64,000 nt of DNA from Prevotella sp. (GCA_017960525.1 JAGCZA010000067.1:1-64000); one strand, 5' to 3'. Numbered from the stretch's first letter, positions 15,871-25,435 are shown. The notes: generated by a model not told the origin, from the letters alone. A program made the numbers and translations.

Positions 15871-16929
15871 TCAGAAGGACACCTTCATAAAGACAGGATA
15901 GTGGTCGGAGTAGGCCAAGTCTTTTCGGTAGTAGGTCTCGCCTTTCAGACTTTCGTCGTGGAAGATGTAGTCAATACGCACTTGCTTCTTGCCGCTCATC
16001 GTGTACATAAAACCTTTGCCGCACTCCTTGAAACCATCAACTAAATCGCCCAAAACGGTTTTGTAGACGTATGAATAGGGCACGTCGTTGAAGTCGCCGC
16101 AGACAATGACGGAAATGTCGGAGTCGCTGATGGCGGCAGCCAGGGTGTCGGCCTGGTGGGCGCGGGCCACCATCCCCCTCATATAGGTTCCGTAAATGGA
16201 GCGCAGCAGGGCATTGTTCTCAATGTTCTGTCCTTCCAATTGCATTTTGGCGGCCTTGTGGAGGGTTCGGTTGTAACCAGTTGTCTCAAGATGTGCATTG
16301 AAGATTCTGATTGGCTTGCCGAAAACATCAATGTCGGCCCACATAGCACTGTTGTTGGTATTACCGCCAAAGCGTATTACATTATGGTTGTCAATGGGAT
16401 ATCGGCTGTAGATGACCATATCGCTTTTACCTACTGCCATATAGGGGAAATAGTCTTTGTAGCTGTCGGAGTTGCGTTTTTCCCCGCTGTCATCAAGGTA
16501 TTCCTGCATACAGAGCACGTCGACACTCTGTTTCCTCATTTCTGCCAGAATGTCCTGTGCTTTGAAGCCTGTTGTCTCCCTTCCGAAAGCAGCCACGTTG
16601 TAGGAGGCAATCTTGATGCCGTTGCGCGAAGTCTGCTCACTGCCAAACCATCCCAGCTGGTAGATGGTTCCAATGTACGGAATGGAACAGAGAATTGTTA
16701 CGACAGGTATAGCCATCCAATGCCAGCGGCGGCGGATGAGCCATATCAGGGCTGTCACCACATTTCCGATGATGAGGAAGGGAAGCACATAAACGAGCAT
16801 GGCCAGTGCTGTGCTTTTCGCTGGGTTAGCGTGGCCTCCGAAGAGTCCGAAAATGGTGAAAATGGCCAGCAGCATAGTGATGACCAGCAGCATAAACGAG
16901 AAATACTTGTAGACGGCCAGCTTTCCCAT
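15871..16929 (-). CDS. Membrane-anchored endonuclease/exonuclease/phosphatase (EEP) family protein
   Basis: The 352-residue protein begins with three transmembrane helices (about 8-30, 38-62 and 70-92), followed by an EEP fold (about 105-352). Motifs include ASYNVAAFG, CMQEYLDD (metal Glu), VCGDFNDVP and a final YSDHYPVFMK. The active site is probably on the periplasmic side. Family members cleave phosphodiester bonds in nucleic acids or phospholipids; the substrate here cannot be told. It begins one base after the stop of the histidine kinase gene, so the two are translated from one message. Confidence 0.85.
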   Translation of the reverse strand: MGKLAVYKYFSFMLLVITMLLAIFTIFGLFGGHANPAKSTALAMLVYVLPFLIIGNVVTALIWLIRRRWHWMAIPVVTILCSIPYIGTIYQLGWFGSEQTSRNGIKIASYNVAAFGRETTGFKAQDILAEMRKQSVDVLCMQEYLDDSGEKRNSDSYKDYFPYMAVGKSDMVIYSRYPIDNHNVIRFGGNTNNSAMWADIDVFGKPIRIFNAHLETTGYNRTLHKAAKMQLEGQNIENNALLRSIYGTYMRGMVARAHQADTLAAAISDSDISVIVCGDFNDVPYSYVYKTVLGDLVDGFKECGKGFMYTMSGKKQVRIDYIFHDESLKGETYYRKDLAYSDHYPVFMKVSF

Positions 16930-16930
16930 A

Positions 16931-18187
16931 TTATTTTCCTATGTATTTTTGAATGATTTCTATGAGGTCCTCCACCTTGAAGGGCTTGGCCATAAAGTCA
17001 TCACAACCGGCTGCTTTCGCCTCACGGATGTTTTCGTCGAAGGCGTATGCACTAAGGGCAATGATGGGGGTGTCGTGGTTCACCTCCTTGATGATACGGG
17101 TGGCGTCGAGACCGTTCATTTCGGGCATACGAATGTCCATCAGAATGAGGTCGGGCTTCTCGTCTTCATTCATCATCACAGCTTCGATGCCGTTCTTGGC
17201 ACGAAGCAGGTTGTAACGCTTTTGAAGCACGATACGCACCAGCTCAAAGTTGCTCTCTTCATCTTCAGCCACAAGCACGGTCTTCATAGTCTGCGCGTCG
17301 CGGGTGCTGCTAAGACGCAAGGTGCGCATGTTCTGTGTGTTGGTCCTGTTGCTGATGGCCAGGCCTCCTACGGTACCTTGGAAGGGTAAGGTGAAGGTGA
17401 AAGTGGAGCCCTTGCCCAGTTCCGACTCTACGGTGATGTGTCCACCCATCTTCTCGACGATGATACGGCATAGAGCCAGGCCTAAGCCGTAGCCCCTCTG
17501 TTGGTCAGCGTCTTTCGAGGCGTATGTATCAAAAATATGACTTACGAAGTTCGGGTCGATGCCTGCACCTGTGTCCGATACATAGAACTCGATATTGGTG
17601 TTGTCATTTATGAGGCGGTAGCCATAGCAGATATGGCCCTTAGGCGTGTGTTTAAGTGCGTTGGAAATGAGGTTGGAGAAGACCTGGGTGATGCGGTTCT
17701 CATCAGTAGTCATCATAATGGAGGACTCACCCTTCTCCAAAATCAACTCTACAGTTTCTGGACAGCGGAATTTGAACAACTGTTTGATGCTGGCCAGCAG
17801 ATAGTTCAAGTCTGTTGGGGATTTCTTGATGACAATCTCGCCCGACTCCACTCTGGAAAGGTCGAGAATCTCATTGACAAGACTTAGAAGACGGCTATTA
17901 TTGCTCTCAATAATCTCCATATAGTTCATCCGCTCTTCCTGTGAGTCGGTTTCAACCATGACACGCGAAAAACCCTCAATAGCATTTAGAGGAGTGCGTA
18001 TTTCGTGAGACATATTAGCCAGGAACAAGGATTTCATTTGGCTGGCTTTTTCTGCCTTTGCCGTCTTTTCCTCATACTCCTTTAGCTTCTTGTTTGCTTG
18101 CTCCAGCTGGGCGTTGGCAACATTGAGGCGGTGCTTCACGTCAGCATATTTTTGGAACAATATTTCCTTCTCTTCTTGATCCATCAT
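16931..18187 (-). CDS. Soluble hybrid histidine kinase / response regulator
   Basis: The 418-residue protein has an N-terminal coiled coil (about 5-50), a HisKA dimerisation segment with phospho-acceptor His61 (SHEIRTPLNAI), an HATPase domain (NLISNALKHT, SDTGAGID, GYGLGLALC) and a C-terminal receiver domain with the predicted phospho-acceptor Asp351 (LMDIRMPEMNG) and Lys in FMAKPF. There is no transmembrane segment and no recognisable sensor or DNA-binding output domain, so input and output probably come through protein contacts. It is coupled to the downstream EEP membrane phosphatase, the most obvious functional partner. Confidence 0.92.
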   Translation of the reverse strand: MMDQEEKEILFQKYADVKHRLNVANAQLEQANKKLKEYEEKTAKAEKASQMKSLFLANMSHEIRTPLNAIEGFSRVMVETDSQEERMNYMEIIESNNSRLLSLVNEILDLSRVESGEIVIKKSPTDLNYLLASIKQLFKFRCPETVELILEKGESSIMMTTDENRITQVFSNLISNALKHTPKGHICYGYRLINDNTNIEFYVSDTGAGIDPNFVSHIFDTYASKDADQQRGYGLGLALCRIIVEKMGGHITVESELGKGSTFTFTLPFQGTVGGLAISNRTNTQNMRTLRLSSTRDAQTMKTVLVAEDEESNFELVRIVLQKRYNLLRAKNGIEAVMMNEDEKPDLILMDIRMPEMNGLDATRIIKEVNHDTPIIALSAYAFDENIREAKAAGCDDFMAKPFKVEDLIEIIQKYIGK

Positions 18188-18214
18188 TAGTTGTCTACAT
18201 ACCTAAATGAGTTG

Positions 18215-18222
18215 CAAAAGTA
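18215..18222 (-). promoter_or_regulatory. Bacteroidales -7 box for the histidine kinase-EEP operon
   Basis: The reverse strand reads TACTTTTG, 27 bases upstream of the kinase start. Confidence 0.55.
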
Positions 18223-18271
18223 ATAATAATTCTTTGAATGGCGAAGAAAATTAAGAACTTTTTACAAATGT

Positions 18272-19459
18272 TCACCCTCTTCCTGCTTTTTCCCAAATTC
18301 CGCTTTGGCTATGAGTCATCAAGTAGCGTATGCCTAAGAATACGTTCATGTTCATAAAAAGGAAGTACACGGGGATGTTGAGTATCTTGACCTCATGGCC
18401 AGAACGAGCCAGCAGCCAGCCAGTCAGTGTGGCCATATAAAACAACAGCTGCAACACGCCGATGACAGTATAGATAATGCCTGCGTCGAGTGCCACGAGG
18501 ATGATGTTGAGTGGTATGAGCAGCAACAAGGCAAGGGGCGTGATGCTCCAGCGCAATACACGGTGGGAAATGAACTGAAAAGCCACTTTGGTGTGGCTGA
18601 AGGGGTTCATCAGCGAGCGCAGCCACCAAATGCTCTGCAAGCCGCCGGCGGCAATTCGGCGTTTGCGCTTCGACTCCTCCTTCATATTTGCTGATCCGTA
18701 TTCCATAGCGTATGCCCGGCTGGTGTAGGCAATGCGGTGGCCGTCCTTCAGGATGAGCATCGACATCATAAAGTCGTCGAGCAGAGCGTTCTGGGGGGCC
18801 TCTCTGTAGTGCTCCATACGGACGGCGAATAACTCGCCGGCAGCTCCCATAGCTGAGTAGAGGTCGCTGTCCCACTGCTTCAGTATGCTCTCATAGCGCC
18901 AGTAGACGCCTTCGCCCTCGGCGGCGGTTTGGCCCTTGTGGCGTGCGGCAACACGCTTTTCGCCAGAGACGCAGCTTACGTTCTCCTTCATAAACTGGCG
19001 CACAATCTCACGGAGGGCATCGCTATTCAGCATCGTGTTGGCATCGGTGAAAATCACGTAAGGGGCTTTGTTCTCACGCAAGCCGTGTTGCATGGCGGCA
19101 GCTTTGCCTCGTCTTTCGGGCGAGAACACCAGCTTCACCTCAGGGTATTCACCGAGCAGTTCGTTTGACTGGTCTGTGGAGCCGTCGGTAACCCACATCA
19201 CGCAGAGTTTCCTTTGGGGGTAGTTTAGTGCACGTATGTTCTCCATCTTCTCACGAATAACCTCCTGCTCGTTGTAGGCACATATCATCAACGTCACCTC
19301 TGGCAGCAGTTCCTCGTTGAGGGGTAGTATGGGTTCCTGCTCACGATGCAGCAGGAGCCGCTTCACCTTCAGGATGATCCAAAGCACTACCCCATAGCCT
19401 ACGTATGTATAGACTACGAGGAAGATGCAAATCCAGAATAATATTTTTAGTACCAGCAT
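18272..19459 (-). CDS. Membrane glycosyltransferase family 2
   Basis: The 395-residue protein has an N-terminal transmembrane helix (about 5-28), a GT2 catalytic domain (about 45-280: LMICAYNEQ, TDGSTDQSNE, FTDANTM, DDFMMSM and KRRIAAGGLQS) and three or four C-terminal transmembrane helices. This resembles processive or polyprenyl-linked GT2 enzymes (BcsA/IcaA-like topology), though the donor and acceptor are unknown. The start follows the stop of the upstream 970-residue secreted protein by 12 bases, so they share a transcript. Confidence 0.88.
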   Translation of the reverse strand: MLVLKILFWICIFLVVYTYVGYGVVLWIILKVKRLLLHREQEPILPLNEELLPEVTLMICAYNEQEVIREKMENIRALNYPQRKLCVMWVTDGSTDQSNELLGEYPEVKLVFSPERRGKAAAMQHGLRENKAPYVIFTDANTMLNSDALREIVRQFMKENVSCVSGEKRVAARHKGQTAAEGEGVYWRYESILKQWDSDLYSAMGAAGELFAVRMEHYREAPQNALLDDFMMSMLILKDGHRIAYTSRAYAMEYGSANMKEESKRKRRIAAGGLQSIWWLRSLMNPFSHTKVAFQFISHRVLRWSITPLALLLLIPLNIILVALDAGIIYTVIGVLQLLFYMATLTGWLLARSGHEVKILNIPVYFLFMNMNVFLGIRYLMTHSQSGIWEKAGRG

Positions 19460-19471
19460 AATACGCTATTT

Positions 19472-22384
19472 TTATTTGACAAACACTTTCTTTCCTCCGA
19501 GAATGTAGAGACCTGTTGTGGGCGACTGCACTTTGCGGCCCTGCAAGTCATAGTACGTGTCCTTTTGGAGGGTGTTTGCAACAGGCGTGCTGATGGCGGT
19601 GATGTCGGCATTGGGATTGCCGAAGAAGTGGAGGCGGAAGTTGTCGAAGATGGTCCAGTAGTAGGAGGGCTGCGACGTGCTGCGCAGACCGATGCGAAGT
19701 GAGCCTCCGTCGGCTTCCATTTTGGCTTCGAGTGTGTTCTCGTAGAGGCCCTTGTCGAAATAGGCGCTGGCAGCCTCCATCGTGCTGGGCACATAGAGGT
19801 TGTTGCCCACTGCCGTTTCGTTGCCTTTGCCAATCTTGGTCTTTCTGGCTTCAGTACCGATGTGCGCCAGTTTGATGGAATTGTTGGTGGTGCCAGCATA
19901 GAAGTTGGCCGTCACATTGTCCACACCAGCGGCATAGTCGGCGTAGGCCTCGGCTGCGCTGCCTGGACGCTGGAAGCCCTGGACCAGTGCCATATAGTCG
20001 CCTGCAGGCAGGTTGTCGATGATTTGGTAGAAACTAAACGATGTCTCGTAAAACTCTGCACAAGAGAAGTTTATACTGGGCGAGCCAGTCCATCCGTCAA
20101 GGGCGTCCATACCAGCGTTCTGCACCATATAGGTAAGGTTGAAGGGCTGTTCGCGGTCAGTGACGATAGCGTGACTGAGGAGTTGGAAGGCGGCCTGTTT
20201 GGCCTCGGCCTGCAGGGTGGTCACGTCGGTGATGGCGGTGGCGTTCTGTGCTCTTTGTTCAATGTCGGCGATAGCGTCGGCGAAGGCTTGGTCAGTGCCA
20301 GCGGCTGTTTCTTGGTGGGGAACCAGGGCCAGTTTCTTGATATCCACCAGGATGTTGGCGACCTGTTGCTTGATGGAGGCGATGGCAGCCTGTTCCACCT
20401 TGTCCATCTCATCGGCTGTGAGAATGAGCCAGCGCTGTTTGGTGGCCGTGTTCTTCAGGTCGAAAGCGGCTTGGCCCACGGCGCCGTTGGCGTTGGCCTG
20501 CATGGCGTTGGGAGAGAGGTTGCCGGTGGGGTGTATGAGCCAATAGCCCCGCTTGGCGTCGCTGCCGCTGCCCACCTTGACACGTCCGCGCATAATGTGG
20601 ATGTTGTCGTTGGCGGTCAACGAGGTGCGTGCCATTGTCTTGAATCCGGAGGAGTAGGTCAGGTACTGCCCTGTGGCGGCATTTCGGAACTGGTAGTACT
20701 GGTTCTCTGGGGTGAAGGTGATGTACCAGGCGGCCGAGTCGTTGGCCTGGGCCTCGGCGGAACTCATAGCCCTCCACTTCAGCGTGCCGGTATTCGTAGG
20801 AATGAGGTAACTGTCGTAGAGGCCACGGTTCTCATCTTCGTTCTTCAGATAGTACTTCGTGTTGTCGTCCTGGGTGAACACATAGCAAGGCTCGGCGAAG
20901 GTGTTCGAGCGGTGCTCCAGACCGTCCTCGCCCAGTGCCTGGCCTATCATGGCGTTGGCATAGTAGTCGGCTATGTTTCCGTGGTCTTCGCTGGCGCCGT
21001 TGACGCCGTAGGGCCACATGTGCTGCGTGTCGCCATGCAGGAACGAGCCAGTGGTGTTGTCCCAGAAGTCGAGGAAAGCTGAGACGCGCTCACCCAGCCA
21101 GTTGCCAGTGCCGTTGCCCTCACGCAGGATGTTGCCAGCCCACTGGGTGGAGTAGGAAATGACACCAAAGCCGTGCTGCATCTCGTGCATAATGGTGCCC
21201 GTGCGCTGGTAGGACGAGTTGGCTCCCATATTCATCCAGGGGTCGTCGGCATAGTAGCAGTCGGCGGTAGGCGTGCCTGCGCTGTAGCCAATACTGAAGT
21301 TCTTCACCATCTCCGTGAGGTTGCTGAAGATGTCACAGGCCTCGGCTGCGGCTGCGTTCACACGCTTGTTGGCAGCGTCGTCGCCACCGTTGTTATACCA
21401 GTAGGTGACATTGCCCTTGGGCAGTGTTGAGAACTTGATGGCCTCGCCGTAGCCCACCTTTCCGTAACTGTTCTTTGCGTATGCACGCAAATAATATATG
21501 GTGGCGGGCTTCAGGTTCTTCATCACGTAGATGTTGCCGTTGTTTGAGAGGTAGTCGGTTGTGGCGTTGTCGTAGATGGTTGGCTCGGGCGTCTCTCCCC
21601 AGCAGAATCCTTGCTCGGCGATGCTTTCGCCAGTGGCTTTCTTGATGCGACCGAAAGCCATCGTGGCTCCGCGTGCGAAGCGCGTGTCGGTCGTCACGGT
21701 GGGAGCAGGCACCAGATTGTCCTGCTCGCCGTAGGGCGTGTCGCGCAGCAGGCGCACGTTGTCCACGGCCAGCATGGCGTTCTTGGCGGTAGTACCTGAT
21801 GACTTGGTGCCTATCTGCAGGCGTCCGCTTGTGACGTCGGTCAGCGTGAAGGCGATGGTGTCGGTGCGCCATTCGCCGAAGCCGAAGGTGGTTGTCTCAG
21901 AAATCACCTGGTCGTTGGCATTTACGAACCAGCCGTTCTGGCTGGTGGCCGTCTCCGAGGCGTCGTTGCAGTTGTAGTAGGTCACCAGCAGCAGATAGTT
22001 GCCTGCCGGCATCTTGGCCGACTGGTAGAAAGTCACGTGGTTGCCCAAGGCGGCGCTCAGGGTGAGGCAGGCGCCGTTGGCAGTTCCGTCAGGGCCTGTT
22101 GCAGGGATGGCTTTGTTGACAAAAGTGGCCTGCGTGCCATATTGGAAGGTGGCCACCACGGCGAGCGAGGCTTTCGACCCGCTTTCCAGCGTCCATCCCT
22201 GAGGCGTGTTCAGTGTGCCGTTCTTCACGTTTTCGGCTGCGGCGTCGGCGGCGTAGTCCACGCTGGCGGTGAAGTCATTGTTTTGCAGATAATACTGCGT
22301 CAGGTCATAATAGTTCTCGGCCCAGGTTCCCACCGTGGCCAAAGCAAGCGTCAAGGCTGCTGCAATCGTTCTTTTCATTGTCAT
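19472..22384 (-). CDS. Large secreted putative zinc metallopeptidase with C-terminal sorting-like tail
   Basis: The 970-residue protein has a signal peptide (about 1-22), a beta-sandwich (about 40-220), a fibronectin-type-III-like segment (about 235-310: YLRAYAKNSYGKVGYGEAIKF), a central domain containing MHEMQHGFG (an HExxH zinc motif) with nearby aromatic-rich sequence, a ricin/lectin-like region around NTKYYLKNEDENRG, a helical stretch, a second beta-sandwich, and a C-terminal tail of the type YYDLQGRKV...GLYILGGKKVFVK. That tail is common on secreted Prevotella proteins. The peptidase role is inferred from the HExxH motif only; binding to a carbohydrate or glycoprotein is plausible from the flanking domains. 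It is in an operon with a GT2 glycosyltransferase. Confidence 0.65.
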   Translation of the reverse strand: MTMKRTIAAALTLALATVGTWAENYYDLTQYYLQNNDFTASVDYAADAAAENVKNGTLNTPQGWTLESGSKASLAVVATFQYGTQATFVNKAIPATGPDGTANGACLTLSAALGNHVTFYQSAKMPAGNYLLLVTYYNCNDASETATSQNGWFVNANDQVISETTTFGFGEWRTDTIAFTLTDVTSGRLQIGTKSSGTTAKNAMLAVDNVRLLRDTPYGEQDNLVPAPTVTTDTRFARGATMAFGRIKKATGESIAEQGFCWGETPEPTIYDNATTDYLSNNGNIYVMKNLKPATIYYLRAYAKNSYGKVGYGEAIKFSTLPKGNVTYWYNNGGDDAANKRVNAAAAEACDIFSNLTEMVKNFSIGYSAGTPTADCYYADDPWMNMGANSSYQRTGTIMHEMQHGFGVISYSTQWAGNILREGNGTGNWLGERVSAFLDFWDNTTGSFLHGDTQHMWPYGVNGASEDHGNIADYYANAMIGQALGEDGLEHRSNTFAEPCYVFTQDDNTKYYLKNEDENRGLYDSYLIPTNTGTLKWRAMSSAEAQANDSAAWYITFTPENQYYQFRNAATGQYLTYSSGFKTMARTSLTANDNIHIMRGRVKVGSGSDAKRGYWLIHPTGNLSPNAMQANANGAVGQAAFDLKNTATKQRWLILTADEMDKVEQAAIASIKQQVANILVDIKKLALVPHQETAAGTDQAFADAIADIEQRAQNATAITDVTTLQAEAKQAAFQLLSHAIVTDREQPFNLTYMVQNAGMDALDGWTGSPSINFSCAEFYETSFSFYQIIDNLPAGDYMALVQGFQRPGSAAEAYADYAAGVDNVTANFYAGTTNNSIKLAHIGTEARKTKIGKGNETAVGNNLYVPSTMEAASAYFDKGLYENTLEAKMEADGGSLRIGLRSTSQPSYYWTIFDNFRLHFFGNPNADITAISTPVANTLQKDTYYDLQGRKVQSPTTGLYILGGKKVFVK

Positions 22385-22433
22385 ATCGATGAAGTTTTAG
22401 GTGTTTAATCTTCAATAAGGTGCATTACGGTTG

Positions 22434-22441
22434 CAAAGTTA
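22434..22441 (-). promoter_or_regulatory. Bacteroidales -7 box for the metallopeptidase-GT2 operon
   Basis: The reverse strand reads TAACTTTG, 50 bases upstream of the start at 22384. Confidence 0.6.
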
Positions 22442-22505
22442 CGAACTTTTTTCCGTAAACGGGTTGTTTTTGAAGAAAAAGTGACGATAAATGAATAAAA
22501 TAAAG

Positions 22506-22513
22506 TAATTTTG
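22506..22513 (+). promoter_or_regulatory. Bacteroidales -7 box for the PaaI thioesterase gene
   Basis: TAATTTTG matches TAnnTTTG, 23 bases before the start codon. It faces away from the promoter at 22434-22441. Confidence 0.6.
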
Positions 22514-22536
22514 CAGCCAAACTAAGCAAGAGAGCA

Positions 22537-22941
22537 ATGAACATACAGGAATTACTCAATCGTACAGACCGATTTGCGGCTGGTGCAGGATGCCGTCTGA
22601 CTGAGGTCGACGACCGTCACGCTGTGGCGGAGATGACCGTGACGGCAGAACATCTGAATGGCGGGAATGTGTGCCAGGGTGGGGCGTTGTTCACGTTGGC
22701 CGACCTGGCCATCGCCGCCCTGATGAACCACAGCGGCCAACTCACCTTCGGCATCGGCAACAGCAGTATGTTCGTGTCGAGTGCCAAGGAGGGAGACCAT
22801 TTGCGTGCCGAGGCCGTCACCGTTGCCGACCACCCTAAAATCCCCTCTGTCGAAGTGCGTGTGACCGCCCAGGATGGCCGTCTCATCTGCCACGTTACAG
22901 GCATGGGCTATCGTAAGTCTTTGCCTTTGCCGGCAAAATGA
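22537..22941 (+). CDS. PaaI-family hotdog-fold thioesterase
   Basis: The 134-residue protein is the normal length for a single hotdog domain. It contains HLNGGNVCQGGALFTLADLA, the HGG-type active-site region of PaaI/YdiI thioesterases. It should hydrolyse an acyl- or aryl-CoA thioester in the cytoplasm; the specific substrate is not evident. It is monocistronic and convergent with feoB, 17 bases away. Confidence 0.9.
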   Translation: MNIQELLNRTDRFAAGAGCRLTEVDDRHAVAEMTVTAEHLNGGNVCQGGALFTLADLAIAALMNHSGQLTFGIGNSSMFVSSAKEGDHLRAEAVTVADHPKIPSVEVRVTAQDGRLICHVTGMGYRKSLPLPAK

Positions 22942-22958
22942 GACGCAGCAGGTAGATG

Positions 22959-25427
22959 TCAGAAGAGCTGGCCCACTTGGCTTGTGACGGCTGAGACGAG
23001 CCAGGCCAGGGCCGTGGTGTAGCAGGCGGCAAAGAGGGCCCAGCGCCAACTGCCTGTCTCGTTTTTGATAGACACGATGGTGGCGATGCATGGGAAATAG
23101 AGGAGCACGAAGAGCAGATAGCAGTAGGCTGTGAGTGGTGTGATGCCCTCCTTCAGCATCTGCTGGTGCAAGTGTGTGTACTTTGACGTGTCGTCGCTGA
23201 ACGCCTCGTCGTCGGCGAAGGAGTCGTCGCCGCTATAGAGTACGCCGATGGATGAGGCCACAATCTCCTTGGCTCCCATACCGGTAATCAGGCTCACGTC
23301 CAACTTCCAGTTGAAGCCTTGGGGGGCGAATACCGGCTCTACGGCCTTGCCCATGCGGCCGATATACGATTGTTCCTGTTGCTGCTCCTGTGTGAGCGTG
23401 TCGTTGTGGGGGAAGTAGCCCAGTGCCCACACGATGATGCTGGCCACCAGGATGACGCCGCCCATTTTTTTCAGGTATTCCTTTCCTTTCTCCCACGTGT
23501 GTCGTCCAATGGCCTTGGCCGTTGGCCAGCGGTAGGGCGGCAGTTCCATCACGAAGGGCGTGTCATCGCCCTTGATGAGGAACGTGGAGAACAGTTTGCT
23601 CATGATGACGGCGACGGCGATGCCCACCACGTAGAGCGAGATGAGCACCCAGGAACGGTATTGCAAGGAGAAGAATGTGCCGGCAATCATAATGTAGATG
23701 GGCAAGCGTGCCGAGCACGACATAAACGGCAGGATAAGCATAGTAATCAGTCGCGACCGTCGGCTCTCTATGGTGCGTGTGGCCATCACGGCAGGCACAT
23801 TGCAGCCAAAGCCCATCACCAGCGGTATGAAGGACTTACCGTGAAGCCCCATCTTGTGCATCAGTCGGTCCATAATGAAGGCCGCACGTGCCATATAGCC
23901 CGAGTCCTCCATCAGCGAGATAAAGAAGTAGAGAATGAGGATTTGCGGCAGGAAGACGATGACGGACCCCACGCCGCCCACCACGCCGTCGACCAGCATA
24001 GAGCGCAGCGGCCCCTCTGCCAATGCCTGGCCCAGCCATTGGCCCAGCCAGTTGACACCAGCCTCTATCCAGTCCATAGGGTATTGCCCCAGTGAGAAAG
24101 TGGTCTGGAACATCACGAAGAGGATGAGGAAAAAGATGGGGAACCCCAAGTACTTGTGTGACAGCACGCTGTCGATAACGTGTGTCATGCGGTAAGTGTC
24201 CTTCCTTGTGCCCGTGGTGAAACCGGCCTCCTTCAGGGCGCCGTTGATGAAGCCGTATTTGGCGTCCATGACAGCTGTCTCTGAGTCGGTGTTGGTCTCT
24301 TCCTGCACACGCTCGGCGGCATGTCGCCGCGACGACAATATCTGCTGGTAGGTCTCAGGCAGCAGACAACTGGAGAGCAGTTTCTCCACCTCGGTGTCGT
24401 TCTCCAGCAGTTTGATGGACAGATAGCGGGTGCTCAGTCCCGGCGGTATGCCCGGGGCGCCTTCGGTTGGTTCTGCCGAACATTGACCATTGACCATTGA
24501 CCATTGACCATTGAGTTTGTTGGCCTTCAGCCGCCGCTGTATGTGGTGTATGCCGTCCTCCAGTTCGTGTCCGTAGTTGATGTGTATGTGGCGGGCGTGG
24601 CGGCTGGCGTTCTCGTAGACCTGGATGACGGCACGGAACAACTCCTTGACGCCCATACCGCTCTTGAACGACGTGGGGACCATCGGCACGCCGAAAAGCG
24701 TCTGCAGCACATCGATGTCCAGGTGGTCGCCACGACGCTCAAATTCGTCGTACATGTTCAGGGCGCACACCATCCGAAGGTCCATGTCCACGAGTTGGGT
24801 GGTCAGATAGAGATTACGCTCCAGGTTGCTGGCGTCCAACACGTTGATGACCACGTCGGGCATCTGCTCCTTCAGGTGCTGGCGCACATAAAGTTCCTCT
24901 GGCGAGTAGCACGACAGCGAGTAGGTGCCGGGCAGGTCGACCAGCCGGAACTCGTATCCGAAGAGCGAGGCATGGGCCTCGCTGGCATCGACTGTGACGC
25001 CGCTGTAGTTGCCCACATGACCGTGGGCGCCGCTGGCATAGTTGAAGAGCGACGTCTTGCCGCAGTTGGGGTTGCCTATGAGAGCCACGTTGATGGTGCG
25101 CCGCTGTTGAAGGGCGAGGTGGCGGTAACTGGCCTCGTCGGCCTCCTGTGCCGGTGTGCTGGCGGCAGACAGTTTGATGACATCTTCCCCTACAGGTACG
25201 TCCTGCGGCCTCACAACCTCAATCATGGCGGCTTCCTGTCGGCGCAGGCTCACTTCATAGCCCATCAGTTTGTACTTCACGGGGTCATGCAGCGGTGCGT
25301 TGAGCAGTACCTCTATGGTCTTGCCCTTGATAAAGCCCATTTCCACGATACGCTTGCGGAAGCCCCCGTGGCCCATCACCTTTACGATGACGCCTTTCTC
25401 TCCTGTCTTCAGCTCTGATAGTCTCAT
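22959..25427 (-). CDS. feoB: FeoA-FeoB fusion, ferrous iron transporter
   Basis: From the ATG at 25427 the protein is 822 residues. Residues 1-75 form a FeoA (SH3-like) domain starting MRLSELKTGE. It is followed by the FeoB G domain (GNPNCGKTSLF at about 118, NYSGVT, DLPGTYSL, NMYDEF), the GDI helical region and 8-10 transmembrane helices with the Gate and FeoB-C regions. The start is supported by a promoter box at 25436-25443 that leaves only a few bases of leader; the longer reading from 25496 would place codons across the promoter. Residues about 304-316 (NGQWSMVNGQCS) are an insertion encoded by a heptamer array in the linker after the G domain. It imports Fe2+ across the inner membrane. 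Confidence 0.93.
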   Translation of the reverse strand: MRLSELKTGEKGVIVKVMGHGGFRKRIVEMGFIKGKTIEVLLNAPLHDPVKYKLMGYEVSLRRQEAAMIEVVRPQDVPVGEDVIKLSAASTPAQEADEASYRHLALQQRRTINVALIGNPNCGKTSLFNYASGAHGHVGNYSGVTVDASEAHASLFGYEFRLVDLPGTYSLSCYSPEELYVRQHLKEQMPDVVINVLDASNLERNLYLTTQLVDMDLRMVCALNMYDEFERRGDHLDIDVLQTLFGVPMVPTSFKSGMGVKELFRAVIQVYENASRHARHIHINYGHELEDGIHHIQRRLKANKLNGQWSMVNGQCSAEPTEGAPGIPPGLSTRYLSIKLLENDTEVEKLLSSCLLPETYQQILSSRRHAAERVQEETNTDSETAVMDAKYGFINGALKEAGFTTGTRKDTYRMTHVIDSVLSHKYLGFPIFFLILFVMFQTTFSLGQYPMDWIEAGVNWLGQWLGQALAEGPLRSMLVDGVVGGVGSVIVFLPQILILYFFISLMEDSGYMARAAFIMDRLMHKMGLHGKSFIPLVMGFGCNVPAVMATRTIESRRSRLITMLILPFMSCSARLPIYIMIAGTFFSLQYRSWVLISLYVVGIAVAVIMSKLFSTFLIKGDDTPFVMELPPYRWPTAKAIGRHTWEKGKEYLKKMGGVILVASIIVWALGYFPHNDTLTQEQQQEQSYIGRMGKAVEPVFAPQGFNWKLDVSLITGMGAKEIVASSIGVLYSGDDSFADDEAFSDDTSKYTHLHQQMLKEGITPLTAYCYLLFVLLYFPCIATIVSIKNETGSWRWALFAACYTTALAWLVSAVTSQVGQLF
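24481..24515 (-). repeat. Tandem heptamer array inside feoB
   Basis: On the + strand CATTGAC occurs four times in a row, followed by CATTGAG. Because the unit length is 7, the encoded residues change from unit to unit. The array stays in frame within the FeoB linker. Confidence 0.9.
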
Positions 25428-25435
25428 AGCAAGTG

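Noticed and set aside
22959..25427. FeoA-FeoB fusion as a novelty
   Set aside because: The fusion is common in Bacteroidales; only the heptamer insertion is unusual.
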